From Oscillospiraceae bacterium (GTDB taxonomy: Bacteria; Bacillota; Clostridia; Oscillospirales; Oscillospiraceae), in contig SVLS01000002.1 of NCBI GenBank assembly GCA_015067835.1, positions 1 through 64,000 of the forward strand: a stretch of DNA of 64,000 nt, in the 5' to 3' direction. The notes below the pieces were generated by a model. The model ran no database searches, was not told the DNA's origin, and saw only the letters and a program-made list of their open reading frames with translations. Position 1 is the first letter of the stretch; every line of letters starts with the position of its first letter. Of the stretch, positions 33,539 through 44,217 are shown one piece after another. The translations under genes and the position numbers were made by a program.

Positions 33539-36039
33539 TCTGCGGTCTCCTCTTCTTCCGCTTCCACGCGTTCCATAGAGACCAGCTCATTGCCCTCTTC
33601 CACGCGCATCACGGTAACACCCTGCACATCCCGCTTGTAGATGTTGACAGAGGAAGCAGGAATCCGGATGATGACGCCGCCGCTTTCAATCAGCATCACA
33701 TCATCATTTTCGCTTACCACACGACAGCCGGCAACCTTGCCGGTTTTTTCGGTGATGTTGTAGTTTTTCAGACCCTTGCCGCCACGGCTCTGGGGCATTT
33801 TCTCCCCATTGGGACCGGTACGCAAATATTCAGAAAGCTCGGTACGCTTACCGAAGCCGCGAACGGTGACGGTAAGCAGGGTCTTGCCCTCTTCCGCCTT
33901 TTCTGCGCCGATGACATAGTCGTCGTCCACCAAGGTGATGCCCTTAACGCCCATTGCGTCACGACCCATAGGCCGGACATCATTTTCGTTGAAGCAGATG
34001 GCCATACCGTTGCGGGTCGCCAGAATCATATTGTCGTTGCCGTTGGTCCGCAGGACATTGATCAGGTGATCGCCCTCATCCAGTGTCAGGGCGCGAATAC
34101 CGCCCTTGCGGTTGGTCTTCAGCGCAATGAAGGGAATCCGCTTCACCGTACCCTGACGGGTGACCATCATCAGGAACTCATCCTCGTGGAACTCGCGGGT
34201 TACCACCATTGCAGTGACGCTTTCGCCCTGTTCCAGGGGAAGCACATTGATCATCGCCGTACCACGGGCAGTGCGGCCGGCTTCGGGAATCTGATAGCCC
34301 TTGCGGTGATGCACCCGTCCCAAATCCGTGAAGAACAGGATGTGGTCGTGGGTAGATGCCACATTCAGGCTCTTGACATAGTCCTCTTCCTTCAGGTTTT
34401 GGGCGTTCACGCCACGACCGCCACGACTTTGCGTCCGATAGGTGTCTGCCGGCATCCGCTTGATATAGCCCTGCTTGGACAGCGTAAAGACACAGGTTTC
34501 CTCTTCGATGAGATCCTCGATGTCGATTTCGTCCTCCACATCCTGAATCTCGGTTTTCCGCTCGTCGCCGTACTTGTCCCGGATGGCGGTCAGCTCTTCC
34601 TTCAAAATCGCCTTGACCAGCTCCGGATCCTCCAGCACACGCTGGAAGTAGGCAATCCGCTCCTGCAGCTCCTTGAATTCGTTCTCCAGCTTCTCCCGGT
34701 CAAGCCCTTGCAGCGCCTTCAGACGCATTTCCAGAATTGCCTGTGCCTGAACCTCAGAAAGGCCGAAGCGATTCATCAGGTTTTCCTTGGCGTCGTCATA
34801 GGAAGCGCGGATAATTTTGATAACCTCATCAATATTGTCCTGAGCAATCAGCAGACCTTGGAGCAAATGTGCCCGCTCCTGGGCTTTTTTCAGGTCATAC
34901 CGGGTGCGCCGGACAATGATTTCTTCCTGGAAAATCAGATATTCATCCAGAATTTCCCGCAGTGACAGTACCTTGGGCTGGCTCTGGTTCTTCACCAATG
35001 CCAGCATATTGATGGCGAAGGTGGTTTGCAGAGAGGTCTGAGTAAACAGCTTGTTCAACACAATCTGGGGATTGGCATCCCGCTTCAGCTCAATCACAAT
35101 CCGCATACCGGTGCGGTCGGACTCGTCACGAATGTCAGAAATGCCATCCAGACGCTTCTCGTTCACCTGATCCGCCATGGATTTGATGAGCATCCGCTTG
35201 TTCACCTGATAGGGCAGCTCCGTGATGATGATTCTGGTTCTGTCCTGACCGAATTCCTCGAAATGATGCCGCGCACGCAGGGTCAGACGACCCTTGCCGG
35301 TGGCATAGGCAGCACGGATGCCGCTGCGGCCCATAATGATGGCCTTGGTGGGGAAATCCGGACCGGTGATGTGCTGCATCAAATCTGGGAGCGTTGCCTC
35401 CGGGTCATCCAGTACACAGATGCAGGCGTTGATCACTTCCGTCAGGTTGTGAGGAGGAATGTTGGTGGCCATACCGACGGCGATGCCGGAAGAGCCGTTC
35501 ACCAACAGGTTGGGAAAACGGGACGGCAGAACCCGGGGCTCCTGACGGGTTTCGTCGAAGTTGGGATCCCAGTCAACGGTGTCCTTTTCAATATCCCGCA
35601 GCATTTCTCCTGCCATTTTGGACATTCTGGCTTCCGTGTAACGGTAAGCAGCCGGGGGGTCTCCATCCACAGAGCCGAAGTTGCCGTGACCGTCAACCAG
35701 CATATACCGCATGGAGAAATCCTGTGCCAGACGCACCAATGCATCGTAAACAGAGGCGTCACCGTGGGGATGGTAACGACCCAGCACGTCACCGACGCAG
35801 GTGGCAGACTTGCGGAAGGGACGGTCAGAGGTGAGATTGTCCTCATACATTGCGTAGAGAATTCTACGGTGAACCGGCTTCAAGCCGTCACGCACATCGG
35901 GAAGCGCCCGTCCGACGATAACAGACATGGCGTACTCGATGTAGCTGTTTTTCATTTCCCGAACCAGTTCCGATTCCACGATCGCCTGATCGGGAAACAG
36001 AATGTCTTCGGGTTTATAGTCCTTTTTATGTTGTGCCAA
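33535..36039 (-). CDS. gyrA: DNA gyrase subunit A
   Basis: 834 aa. The N-terminal winged helix and tower region include [22 protein letters not shown] and the catalytic Tyr in [11 protein letters not shown] (near residue 130). A coiled coil with the C gate follows near 340-500, then a six-bladed beta-pinwheel with GyrA-box-type QSRGGRG (QTRGGRG-like in [12 protein letters not shown]) and MPQSRGGKG near the C terminus. With GyrB it introduces negative supercoils. It is separated from gyrB by an array of family A repeats and a GIY-YIG gene instead of being adjacent. It ends overlapping rnhA. Confidence 0.97.
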   Translation of the reverse strand: MAQHKKDYKPEDILFPDQAIVESELVREMKNSYIEYAMSVIVGRALPDVRDGLKPVHRRILYAMYEDNLTSDRPFRKSATCVGDVLGRYHPHGDASVYDALVRLAQDFSMRYMLVDGHGNFGSVDGDPPAAYRYTEARMSKMAGEMLRDIEKDTVDWDPNFDETRQEPRVLPSRFPNLLVNGSSGIAVGMATNIPPHNLTEVINACICVLDDPEATLPDLMQHITGPDFPTKAIIMGRSGIRAAYATGKGRLTLRARHHFEEFGQDRTRIIITELPYQVNKRMLIKSMADQVNEKRLDGISDIRDESDRTGMRIVIELKRDANPQIVLNKLFTQTSLQTTFAINMLALVKNQSQPKVLSLREILDEYLIFQEEIIVRRTRYDLKKAQERAHLLQGLLIAQDNIDEVIKIIRASYDDAKENLMNRFGLSEVQAQAILEMRLKALQGLDREKLENEFKELQERIAYFQRVLEDPELVKAILKEELTAIRDKYGDERKTEIQDVEDEIDIEDLIEEETCVFTLSKQGYIKRMPADTYRTQSRGGRGVNAQNLKEEDYVKSLNVASTHDHILFFTDLGRVHHRKGYQIPEAGRTARGTAMINVLPLEQGESVTAMVVTREFHEDEFLMMVTRQGTVKRIPFIALKTNRKGGIRALTLDEGDHLINVLRTNGNDNMILATRNGMAICFNENDVRPMGRDAMGVKGITLVDDDYVIGAEKAEEGKTLLTVTVRGFGKRTELSEYLRTGPNGEKMPQSRGGKGLKNYNITEKTGKVAGCRVVSENDDVMLIESGGVIIRIPASSVNIYKRDVQGVTVMRVEEGNELVSMERVEAEEEETAE

Positions 36040-36076
36040 AAGAAATTCCTCCTTTTGATTGATTACTGCCCCTCTG

Positions 36077-36489
36077 TGTCATTGCGAGGAGCATCGACAG
36101 ATGCGACGTGGCAATCTCCCGGGGAAAACCGATTCTTAACCACGTGTTATTTCGTTGTATAAATCCACCCAACGAGGATTTTTATCCATAATTAAAGAAG
36201 TTTTGCGTTCTCTTTTCCAACTTTTAATTTGCTTTTCCCGCTCTAATGCTGCTTTTACATCTGAAGTTTCTTCAAAATAGACAAGTTTTGTTACATTATA
36301 TTTTGCAGTAAAACTATTTTTGTCCAAATGATTTTTGTGCTCATATATTCGTCGCAATAAATCACTTGTTACACCGGTATACAGCACTGTACAGTGCTTA
36401 TTTGCCAGAATATATACATAGTATTTCATTTCTTTTATCCTACATAATACCGGGAGATTGCCACGTCGCTTACGCTCCTCGCAATGACG
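36077..36489. mobile_element. Family A element carrying a GIY-YIG nuclease gene (413 bp)
   Basis: The left arm at 36077-36122 (TGTCATTGCGAGG, hairpin GCATCGACAGATGC, GTGGCAATCTCCCGG) and the inverted right arm at 36450-36489 (CCGGGAGATTGCCACG, hairpin GCTTACGC, CTCGCAATGACG) are the normal family A arms. In ordinary copies about 40 bp separates them; here a complete nuclease gene (36136-36429) and short flanks fill the space. This is seen directly; that it is the mobile form is inference. Confidence 0.75.
36136..36429 (-). CDS. GIY-YIG nuclease family protein (UPF0213 type), repeat-borne
   Basis: 97 aa, full length for the single-domain family. YYVYILANKH holds the first Tyr of the GIY half, LYTGVTSDLLRRIYEHK holds the YIG-like motif (YTG) and the catalytic Arg, and YFEETSDVKAALEREKQIKSW has the conserved Glu. 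GIY-YIG enzymes nick or cut DNA with a single metal. Start 36429 is the first Met of the domain; the longer frame upstream reads through repeat sequence. AT content is clearly higher than in gyrA and gyrB. It lies exactly between two inverted family A arms. The ribosome site (AGGA) is weak. Confidence 0.85.
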   Translation of the reverse strand: MKYYVYILANKHCTVLYTGVTSDLLRRIYEHKNHLDKNSFTAKYNVTKLVYFEETSDVKAALEREKQIKSWKRERKTSLIMDKNPRWVDLYNEITRG

Positions 36490-36493
36490 TGGT

Positions 36494-36963
36494 GGGGAGA
36501 TTGCCACGTCGCTTCGCTCCTCGCAATGACATAAAATGGGAGATTTTACGATTTTGTATGTCATTCCGAGGCCCAACGGGCCGTGGGAATCTCCTGGTAA
36601 TATCTATCGATACGCACCGCAAAACAAGCATCGTACCGGGAGATTGCCACGTCGCTTCGCTCCTCGCAATGACAAAAAATAGGAGATTTTACGATTTTGT
36701 ATGTCATTCCGAGGCCCAACGGGCCGTGGGAATCTCCTGGGAACATCTGTCGATACGCATTGCAGGAACATACTGCGTACCGGGAGATTGCCACGTCGCT
36801 TCGCTCCTCGCAATGACATAAAATGGGAGATTTTACAATTTTGTATGTCATTCCGAGGCCCAACGGGCCGTGGGAATCCCCTGGTAATATCTATCGATAC
36901 GCATTGCAGGAACATACTGCGTACCGGGAGATTGCCACGTCGCTTACGCTCCTCGCAATGACA
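36494..36963. repeat. Tandem array of three family A elements plus one arm, gyrA-gyrB gap
   Basis: A lone arm (36494-36531) is followed by elements at 36559-36674, 36702-36818 and 36846-36963 (116-118 bp), with start-to-start periods of 143 and 144 bp. All have left arms in the ATTCC/GGAAT form with hairpin GGCCCAACGGGCC and right arms in the ATTGC/GCAAT form. The linker (GGGAGATTTTACGATTTTG) is nearly identical between copies. The 36430-36982 gap holds only this array and the right arm of the nuclease element. Confidence 0.95.
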
Positions 36964-36982
36964 TAGACGGGGTGTTGCCCGT

Positions 36983-38944
<1,962 letters not shown>

Positions 38945-38956
38945 TTATTTGTCCCC

Positions 38957-39424
38957 AAAGGCTCCCTTGTGTAAAGGGAGCTGTCAAAAATCTTCTGATT
39001 TTTGACTGAGGGATTGTCTTACTTTAAGATCGATATACGCACAAACTCCCTGAAAATTTTTAAATATCTCATTATTTGGTATCCGAATAATGCTTAATCC
39101 GTAACCTTCCAAAAAAGCTGTACGAATGGAATCTCTTTCAATGTTTGCATCATCAAAGTGCTGAGAACCATCTAATTCAATGACAATTTTTGCTTCTGCG
39201 CAGTAAAAATCCACAATATACCTTCCAAGAACTTTCTGCCTTGAAAAACGAATCGGATAATTACGCAGAAAATCATACCATAAATGGCGTTCTTCTTTTG
39301 TCATTTTCTCACGCAGCTGCTTCGCAAAAGGGACTAATTGCTTATTGTGTTTAGACTGCATCACAATCCCTCCGTCCGGAATCAAAGATTCCGGCCACCT
39401 CCCTTTACACAAGGGAGGCTTTTT
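38957..39424. mobile_element. Family B element carrying a DUF559 endonuclease gene
   Basis: The left arm at 38957-39018 (AAAGGCTCCCTTGTGTAAAG, hairpin TCAAAAATC/GATTTTTGA, GAGGGATTG) and the inverted right arm at 39362-39424 (outer stem CCTCCC/GGGAGG, hairpin CCGGAATC/GATTCCGG, GGAGGGATTG) are the two family B arms. The gene 38984-39361 lies between and partly within them. In ordinary family B copies, such as 18008-18113, the arms are almost joined. Confidence 0.8.
38984..39361 (-). CDS. DUF559 domain endonuclease (Vsr-like fold), repeat-borne
   Basis: 125 aa. MTKEERHLWYDFLRNYPIRF, RQKVLGRYIVDFYC and KIVIELDGSQHFDD match DUF559. The Asp of VDFY, the Glu of IELDGSQH and its neighbours form the PD-(D/E)xK-type site; IIRIPNNEIFKNF follows. 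The start at 39361 is preceded by GGAGGG seven bases upstream, and that site is the conserved inner end of the right family B arm. The last about 11 residues (RQSLSQKSEDF) and the stop are encoded by the left arm. Base composition is more AT-rich than recF or gyrB. The DNA target is unknown. Confidence 0.85.
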   Translation of the reverse strand: MQSKHNKQLVPFAKQLREKMTKEERHLWYDFLRNYPIRFSRQKVLGRYIVDFYCAEAKIVIELDGSQHFDDANIERDSIRTAFLEGYGLSIIRIPNNEIFKNFQGVCAYIDLKVRQSLSQKSEDF

Positions 39425-39426
39425 TG

Positions 39427-40527
39427 CTATGACAATTTTCCTTGTTCGATGTGAATTGTCTTTCCCAATTCCGTAAACTTTCCGGGTTCACAGCAGGTGA
39501 TGAAAACCTGCCCGGTTTTGATTTGATTTAACACAAAATCCTGTCTGGCCGGGTCCAGCTCGGACAAAACATCATCCAGAAGCAGCACCGGCTCTTCTCC
39601 GAATTCCCGTCGATACAGCTCCCGCTGTGCCAATTTCAAGCTGATGGCCGCCGTTCGGGTCTGACCCTGAGAGCCGTAGGCCTTCAGATTGATTCCTGAC
39701 AGGCAGACCTCAAAATCATCTTTATGCGGACCGGTCAGGCACATTCCCGATTCCAGCTCCGCCCGATAATGGCTTTGCAAATGCTCCTGTAACGCCTGTG
39801 TCAGCTCCGATACCGGTGCAAGGGGGTCACGAACGGTGGAAACCGTTTGATATTGGAGAGAGAATTCCTCTGCTCCGCCGGAAAATGCATCGTGAAACTT
39901 TGCCGCTTCCTGCCCCAGGCTCTGATAAAACCGCGCCCGATAGGAAATCAGCAGCGCACCCACCTGACAAAGCCGGGTATTGTACTCCGGCAGAATCTCC
40001 AGCACCGCCGGATTTTCAAAATGGTCCTTCAAAATCCGGCTTTTTTGCTCTAAAATCCGGTTATATTCCGTCAGCGCCGCATCATAATTCGGCCTCAGTC
40101 CGCACAGCGCCATATCGCCCAGCCGTCGGCGGGCGGATGCACCGGATTTTAAGACCATTAAATCCTCCGGGCAGAATAAAACGGTTGACATAACACCGGA
40201 AATATCCGCCACAGTCTTCTTTTTCGCCCCATTGCGCCAAATTTGCCGGGGTCTTTGGCGGTCAAACAGCACCCATCGCAGGGTTTGCAGCCGTCCCTGA
40301 GAGAAAATTTCCCCCTCCAAATCCCCAAAATCCGCCCCAAAGCGAAGCATTTCGCTTTGCTTTTGCGCACGGAAGCTCTTACCGGTGCCAAGATAGGCCA
40401 CCGCCTCCAGCAAATTGGTCTTTCCCTGGGCATTTCGCCCCACAATCAAATTCACGCCGGGGTCAAAATCCAGATTCAGTTCCTCATAATTCCGGAAATT
40501 CCGGAGTTTTAAATTATGAAGCTCCAT
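39427..40527 (-). CDS. recF: DNA replication and repair protein RecF
   Basis: 366 aa SMC-like ATPase. Walker A is GRNAQGKTNLLEA (residues about 30-42), the signature region GSQGQTRTAAISLKLAQ and Walker B LLLDDVLSELDPARQ are intact, and TGQVFITCCEPGKF near the C terminus contains a D-loop-like segment. It loads RecA at gaps with RecO and RecR. It overlaps yaaA by 14 bases and lies in the classic dnaN-yaaA-recF order. Confidence 0.95.
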   Translation of the reverse strand: MELHNLKLRNFRNYEELNLDFDPGVNLIVGRNAQGKTNLLEAVAYLGTGKSFRAQKQSEMLRFGADFGDLEGEIFSQGRLQTLRWVLFDRQRPRQIWRNGAKKKTVADISGVMSTVLFCPEDLMVLKSGASARRRLGDMALCGLRPNYDAALTEYNRILEQKSRILKDHFENPAVLEILPEYNTRLCQVGALLISYRARFYQSLGQEAAKFHDAFSGGAEEFSLQYQTVSTVRDPLAPVSELTQALQEHLQSHYRAELESGMCLTGPHKDDFEVCLSGINLKAYGSQGQTRTAAISLKLAQRELYRREFGEEPVLLLDDVLSELDPARQDFVLNQIKTGQVFITCCEPGKFTELGKTIHIEQGKLS

Positions 40528-40762
40528 CGGTAATCACAAATTCTTCCCCTTCATAGCTGAAGCGGTCACCGGGATACAGCTTTTTGCCCCGCATGGTGCA
40601 TACTTCGCCGTTGACAAGGACATAGCCTTCCTGAATTTCCACCTTGGCGCTGCCACCGGATATGACAATATTTGCCAGCTTCATGGCAGATTCCAGCTTG
40701 ATAAACGCGGTGCTGATGGGCACTGCAACGGCATTGTCCTTCTTTTTAACTGTTACTTTCAT
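40514..40762 (-). CDS. yaaA: S4-domain RNA-binding protein YaaA
   Basis: 82 aa. After a short basic strand, an S4 domain runs from FIKLESAMKLANIVISGG to VLVNGEVCTMRGKKLYPGD, close to YaaA of B. subtilis. Its function is ribosome-associated and not fully settled. Gene order dnaA-dnaN-yaaA-recF is the ancestral Firmicutes arrangement. Its 3' end overlaps the recF start by 14 bases. Confidence 0.88.
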   Translation of the reverse strand: MKVTVKKKDNAVAVPISTAFIKLESAMKLANIVISGGSAKVEIQEGYVLVNGEVCTMRGKKLYPGDRFSYEGEEFVITDGAS

Positions 40763-40835
40763 ATTGCACTCCTACTCTTTGTGCCTTTGCGGACCGTCGA
40801 AGACGCCGGTCCCTACAATAAAAACCAACCATCTT

Positions 40836-41115
40836 ATGTCATTGCGAGGAGCGAAGCGACGTGGCAATCTCCTCCGCCACGTCATTGCGAGGCACGAAGT
40901 GCCGTGGCAATCCCGTGGATAGAGTGGAAACCTAACGAGATCGCCACACCAGTGACATCGGTCACTGGTTCGCGATGACGTACATATTTTAGTGTCATTG
41001 CGAGGAACCCCGAAGGGGTGACGTGGCAATCTCCCGGTACGCAGTTTGTTCCTGCAATGGGTATCGATAGATATTGCCAGGAGATTCCCACGGCCCGTTG
41101 GGCCTCGGAATGACA
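40836..41115. repeat. Family A cluster in the yaaA-dnaN gap, two subtypes
   Basis: An arm with AGCGAAGCG (40836-40873), a short-type element 40880-40980 (101 bp, arms GCACGAAGTGC and CCAGTGACATCGGTCACTGG, centre GGAAACCTAACGAGATCG), and a full-type element 40993-41115 (123 bp, hairpins ACCCCGAAGGGGT and GGCCCAACGGGCC). The 40763-41145 gap holds no gene. The short type uses the third covarying pair ATCGC/GCGAT at its right end. Confidence 0.9.
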
Positions 41116-41145
41116 TACCAAATCGGAAAATGTCCCGTTATGTCA

Positions 41146-42255
41146 TTAGTTGTTCTTAATTCTTACCGGAAGAACCATATAGGAGAAGTCCCACTTATCA
41201 TCCACCGGAGTCATTACGATGGGGCTCAGACCGTTGGTCAGCTCCAGCGCAACCTCTTCAGAGGGAATCACCCGCAGGGCATCCGCCAGATAACGAACAT
41301 TGAAGCCGATTTCCAGCTCTTTGCCGTCGCCGGCGATGGTGCATCTGTCCTCTGCCGCGCCGATGGTGGTATTGGTGCGCAGCTGCAGTACCTGGTCAGC
41401 AAAGGTGCAGCGAACCGGGCTCTTGTATTTTTCAGAAACAATCAGGCCCACACGCTCCATGGAGCTGGCCAAATCTGCGACATTGGCCACCAGCTTAATG
41501 GGACAGTTCGTGGGAACCACCTTCCGCCAATCCAGGAAGTCGCCCTCCAGCAGGCGGCAAACCAGAGTGGCACTGCCGATATCAAACAAAATGTGCTTGG
41601 GACCCGGGGTGAAGACCACATCTTCTTCAGAATCCGTCAGAATCTTCTCCACTTCCTTCAGGCTTGCAGCAGGAACAACAAAGCTCAGCTCCCGCTCGGT
41701 AGGAACATCCGGGTGATAGGTACGCCGTGCCAGACGGAAGCCATCCACCGCAATGGCGGAGATGCTGTCATTTTCCACCTCGAACTTGACGCCGGTGTGG
41801 ATGGGACGACCCTGATTTTCCGATACTGCAAAAATCGTGCCGGAAATCAATTCCTTCAGCGCACTTTGAGGAATCCGGATACCGCGGCCGGTGTTCACAT
41901 CCGGCAATTCCGGATAATCCTCTGCAGATTCTGCAGAAATTTGGAAGGAAGCATAGCCGGAGCGAATGGAAACCTTATAATTATCATCCACCACAACCGT
42001 AACCGGGCCTTCCGGCAAACGGCGGATAATGTCACCAAACAGACGGGCGGGCAAGATGCAGCTGCCTGCGTCCGTAACCTCTGCTTCCACAGCATAGGTA
42101 ATGGCAGTTTCCATATTGTAGCCGGTGAGACTGACATCCATCCCGGCGCGGCACAAAATGCCTTCAATCACAGAAAGGCTGCTCTTTTGAGCCACCGTAC
42201 GGCCGGCAATATTCAGGCCTTGAACCAGCATACTTTTTTCACAGGTAAAACGCAT
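41146..42255 (-). CDS. dnaN: DNA polymerase III beta subunit (sliding clamp)
   Basis: 369 aa with the three repeated clamp domains (about 1-120, 125-245 and 247-369) and the C-terminal MVLPVRI strand typical of DnaN. It encircles DNA and tethers polymerase III. Start 42255 (MRFTCEK) is preferred over an ATG three codons upstream because AAAGGA lies eight bases from it and only abuts the earlier one. The dnaA-dnaN gap of about 240 bases contains seven DnaA boxes. Confidence 0.96.
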   Translation of the reverse strand: MRFTCEKSMLVQGLNIAGRTVAQKSSLSVIEGILCRAGMDVSLTGYNMETAITYAVEAEVTDAGSCILPARLFGDIIRRLPEGPVTVVVDDNYKVSIRSGYASFQISAESAEDYPELPDVNTGRGIRIPQSALKELISGTIFAVSENQGRPIHTGVKFEVENDSISAIAVDGFRLARRTYHPDVPTERELSFVVPAASLKEVEKILTDSEEDVVFTPGPKHILFDIGSATLVCRLLEGDFLDWRKVVPTNCPIKLVANVADLASSMERVGLIVSEKYKSPVRCTFADQVLQLRTNTTIGAAEDRCTIAGDGKELEIGFNVRYLADALRVIPSEEVALELTNGLSPIVMTPVDDKWDFSYMVLPVRIKNN

Positions 42256-42338
42256 ATCGTTCATCCTTTCTTGCTAGATAATAATATATAATAATATCAG
42301 ATATATATTTGAGTAATAATAGTCGTAGAGGAAAATTA

Positions 42339-42494
42339 TGTGGAAAACCGGTTTTTTCTTTAGAAACACAACGGCTTTTTTTCCACAGGGGGTTTGTGCA
42401 AAAGAATAACTTTTCCACAAGGTCTGTGGGGAAAAGTTTTGACCACTTTTTTCCACAATGCAACTTGTTCTTTTTCCACAGAGACTGTGGATAT
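42339..42494. promoter_or_regulatory. DnaA-box cluster between dnaA and dnaN (oriC part)
   Basis: Five TTTTCCACA matches (42339-42347 on the minus strand; 42379-42387, 42411-42419, 42449-42457 and 42472-42480 on the plus strand) with TTCCCCACA (42425-42433, minus) and ATATCCACA (42486-42494, minus). An AT-rich run (TATATAATAATAT type) lies beside them at 42280-42320 and could be the unwinding element. In B. subtilis the corresponding gap is part of the bipartite origin. Confidence 0.85.
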
Positions 42495-42496
42495 TT

Positions 42497-43810
42497 TTAC
42501 AGCTTGGAATTGATGTTTGCGGTGATGTCCCGGATGTTATTTTGCAGGCTGGTATCACCCTTCTTCAGCTCCATTTCCACCTTACGAATGGAGTGCAGAA
42601 CCGTGGTATGATCCTTGCCGAATTCCTGGGCAATGTCCGGCAGACTCAGATTCGTCAGCTTGCGGATGAGGTACATGGCAATCTGCCGCGCCTCTGCCAC
42701 ATTTTTGGTTCTCTGACTGCCCCGCAGGATGATTTCATCCACATTATAGAAGGTACAGACCTGAGAAATAATCAGGCTGGGCGTGGGCAGGGCGTTTCCT
42801 TCTGCCTTGAACATATCTTCAATGGCCCGGGAAATGTTGTTCAAATCCAGAGGCATATTGTTCAGATCCCGGTAGGCCAGAATTTTCTTCACCGTACCTT
42901 CAATCTGACGCACATTGTTGGTGATGTTAATGGCGATGTAATTGCAGACATCGTCATCCAGCTCCAGCCCCAGACTCTTGGATTTATTCTTCAGAATGGC
43001 CATTCTGGTTTCATAATCCGGGGGCTGAATGTCGGCAAGCAAGCCCCATTCAAAGCGGGTTCTCAGCCGATCCTCCAGCGTCAGCATATCGCTGGGCTTC
43101 CGGTCGGAGGTCATTACGATTTGCTTGTGCTCCTCGTAGAGCTTGTTGAAGGTATGGAAGAATTCCTCCTGGGTGGATTCCTTGCCGGCGATAAACTGCA
43201 CATCGTCAATCAGGAACAAATCCGCCTCCCGATATTTGCTGCGGAATTCGATGTTTTTACCGCTTTGAATGGCGGCAATCAGCTCATTGGTGAACTGGTC
43301 ACCTTTGATGTAAACGATGTTGGCATCGGGATTTTGCTTGCGGATGCCGTTGGCGATGGCGTAAAGCAAGTGGGTCTTGCCCACACCGGGAGGTCCGTAC
43401 AGGAACAAGGGGTTATAAACCTGACCCGGCGTTTTGGAAACCGCGATGGCGGCACTGTGTGCAAATCGGTTGGAAGGACCAACCACGAAGTTATCAAAAG
43501 AAAATTGAGGATTAAAATCCATAGAAGTGGGCGTTTTTCCCTTGGAGCGATAAGCTTCCAGCTCATCATCGCCGAAAACAATCAGTTTGGCGTCGGAATT
43601 GAAGATTTCCTTCAGGGCATCCTGAATGTAAATGGCGCAGCGGCGGCTGATAATTTCCCGCCGGAAGTCGGAAGAGGAGTAAATAATCAGGTGTTCCTCT
43701 GTCAATTCCACCACCTCTGCATCGTCAAACCAAGCCGAAACAGTGGTAGAAGTGAGGCGCTCCTCCAGATAGCCCAAAACTTTTGCCCAAACATAGGCAG
43801 ATGCGTACAT
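42497..43810 (-). CDS. dnaA: Chromosomal replication initiator DnaA
   Basis: 437 aa. Domain I is at residues 1-75. The AAA+ domain has Walker A GPPGVGKTH near 145, IDDVQFIAGK (Walker B) and RTRFEWGLLADI (arginine-finger region). The C-terminal helix-turn-helix ends GKDHTTVLHSIRKVE, the DnaA-box reader. It binds the box clusters on both sides of its gene and melts the origin. It starts with ATG after AAAGGAG. No gene lies within 400 bases upstream, which is usual for oriC. Confidence 0.97.
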   Translation of the reverse strand: MYASAYVWAKVLGYLEERLTSTTVSAWFDDAEVVELTEEHLIIYSSSDFRREIISRRCAIYIQDALKEIFNSDAKLIVFGDDELEAYRSKGKTPTSMDFNPQFSFDNFVVGPSNRFAHSAAIAVSKTPGQVYNPLFLYGPPGVGKTHLLYAIANGIRKQNPDANIVYIKGDQFTNELIAAIQSGKNIEFRSKYREADLFLIDDVQFIAGKESTQEEFFHTFNKLYEEHKQIVMTSDRKPSDMLTLEDRLRTRFEWGLLADIQPPDYETRMAILKNKSKSLGLELDDDVCNYIAINITNNVRQIEGTVKKILAYRDLNNMPLDLNNISRAIEDMFKAEGNALPTPSLIISQVCTFYNVDEIILRGSQRTKNVAEARQIAMYLIRKLTNLSLPDIAQEFGKDHTTVLHSIRKVEMELKKGDTSLQNNIRDITANINSKL

Positions 43811-43889
43811 AATAGGGCTCCTTTCGTAGTGTATTTTCTGCCGTTTTTATTGAAAAACGGGTCAAAATGGCGATATTCTCTCACCGTAA

Positions 43890-43918
43890 ATTTTATCACA
43901 TTTCTGTGTAAAAAACAA
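43890..43918 (-). promoter_or_regulatory. Candidate dnaA promoter
   Basis: On the minus strand, TTGTTT (43913-43918), a 17-base spacer and TAAAAT (43890-43895), about 80 bases before the dnaA start. The -35 is weak. Confidence 0.4.
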
Positions 43919-43955
43919 GGATTTTTTACAGAAATGCTGTGCAAAAAAGAATTTA

Positions 43956-44120
43956 TTTTCCACGGAAGCGAAAGTAAAAAACAAGCGGCTTCTGTGTTGC
44001 TTTAATCCCTCCTTTTTCAGGGTCATCGCTGACCCGTTTTTTCTGTTTTCTGTGGAAAAACCAAAACCTCCTTTCACTTATTGTGGAAAAGAGGTATCAG
44101 GTTGCACACATTCGTGCAAC
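43956..44120. promoter_or_regulatory. DnaA boxes upstream of dnaA (oriC part)
   Basis: TGTGGAAAA at 44051-44059 and 44082-44090 (both TTTTCCACA on the minus strand), a near-match TTTTCCACG about 43957-43966, and a 7-bp hairpin GTTGCAC/GTGCAAC at 44101-44120. The 43811-44217 gap otherwise holds the dnaA promoter region and the oadB terminator; no further gene is seen. Confidence 0.7.
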
Positions 44121-44169
44121 GATGCGCAATTTTTTTGAAAACTTTTTTCGTTAACGATGCTGTAAAACG

Positions 44170-44201
44170 CAAAAACCCGGTTCGGAAAAACCGAACCGGG
44201 T
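44170..44201 (-). terminator. Terminator of the oad operon
   Basis: On the minus strand the 11-bp stem ACCCGGTTCGG/CCGAACCGGGT with loop TTTTT is followed by TTTTGCG, 17 bases after the oadB stop. Confidence 0.85.
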
Positions 44202-44217
44202 CTTATCAGTAAATTTA

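Noticed and set aside
36616-36915. Long minus-strand open frames in the gyrA-gyrB gap
   Set aside because: Composed only of family A array sequence; same repeat-peptide pattern.
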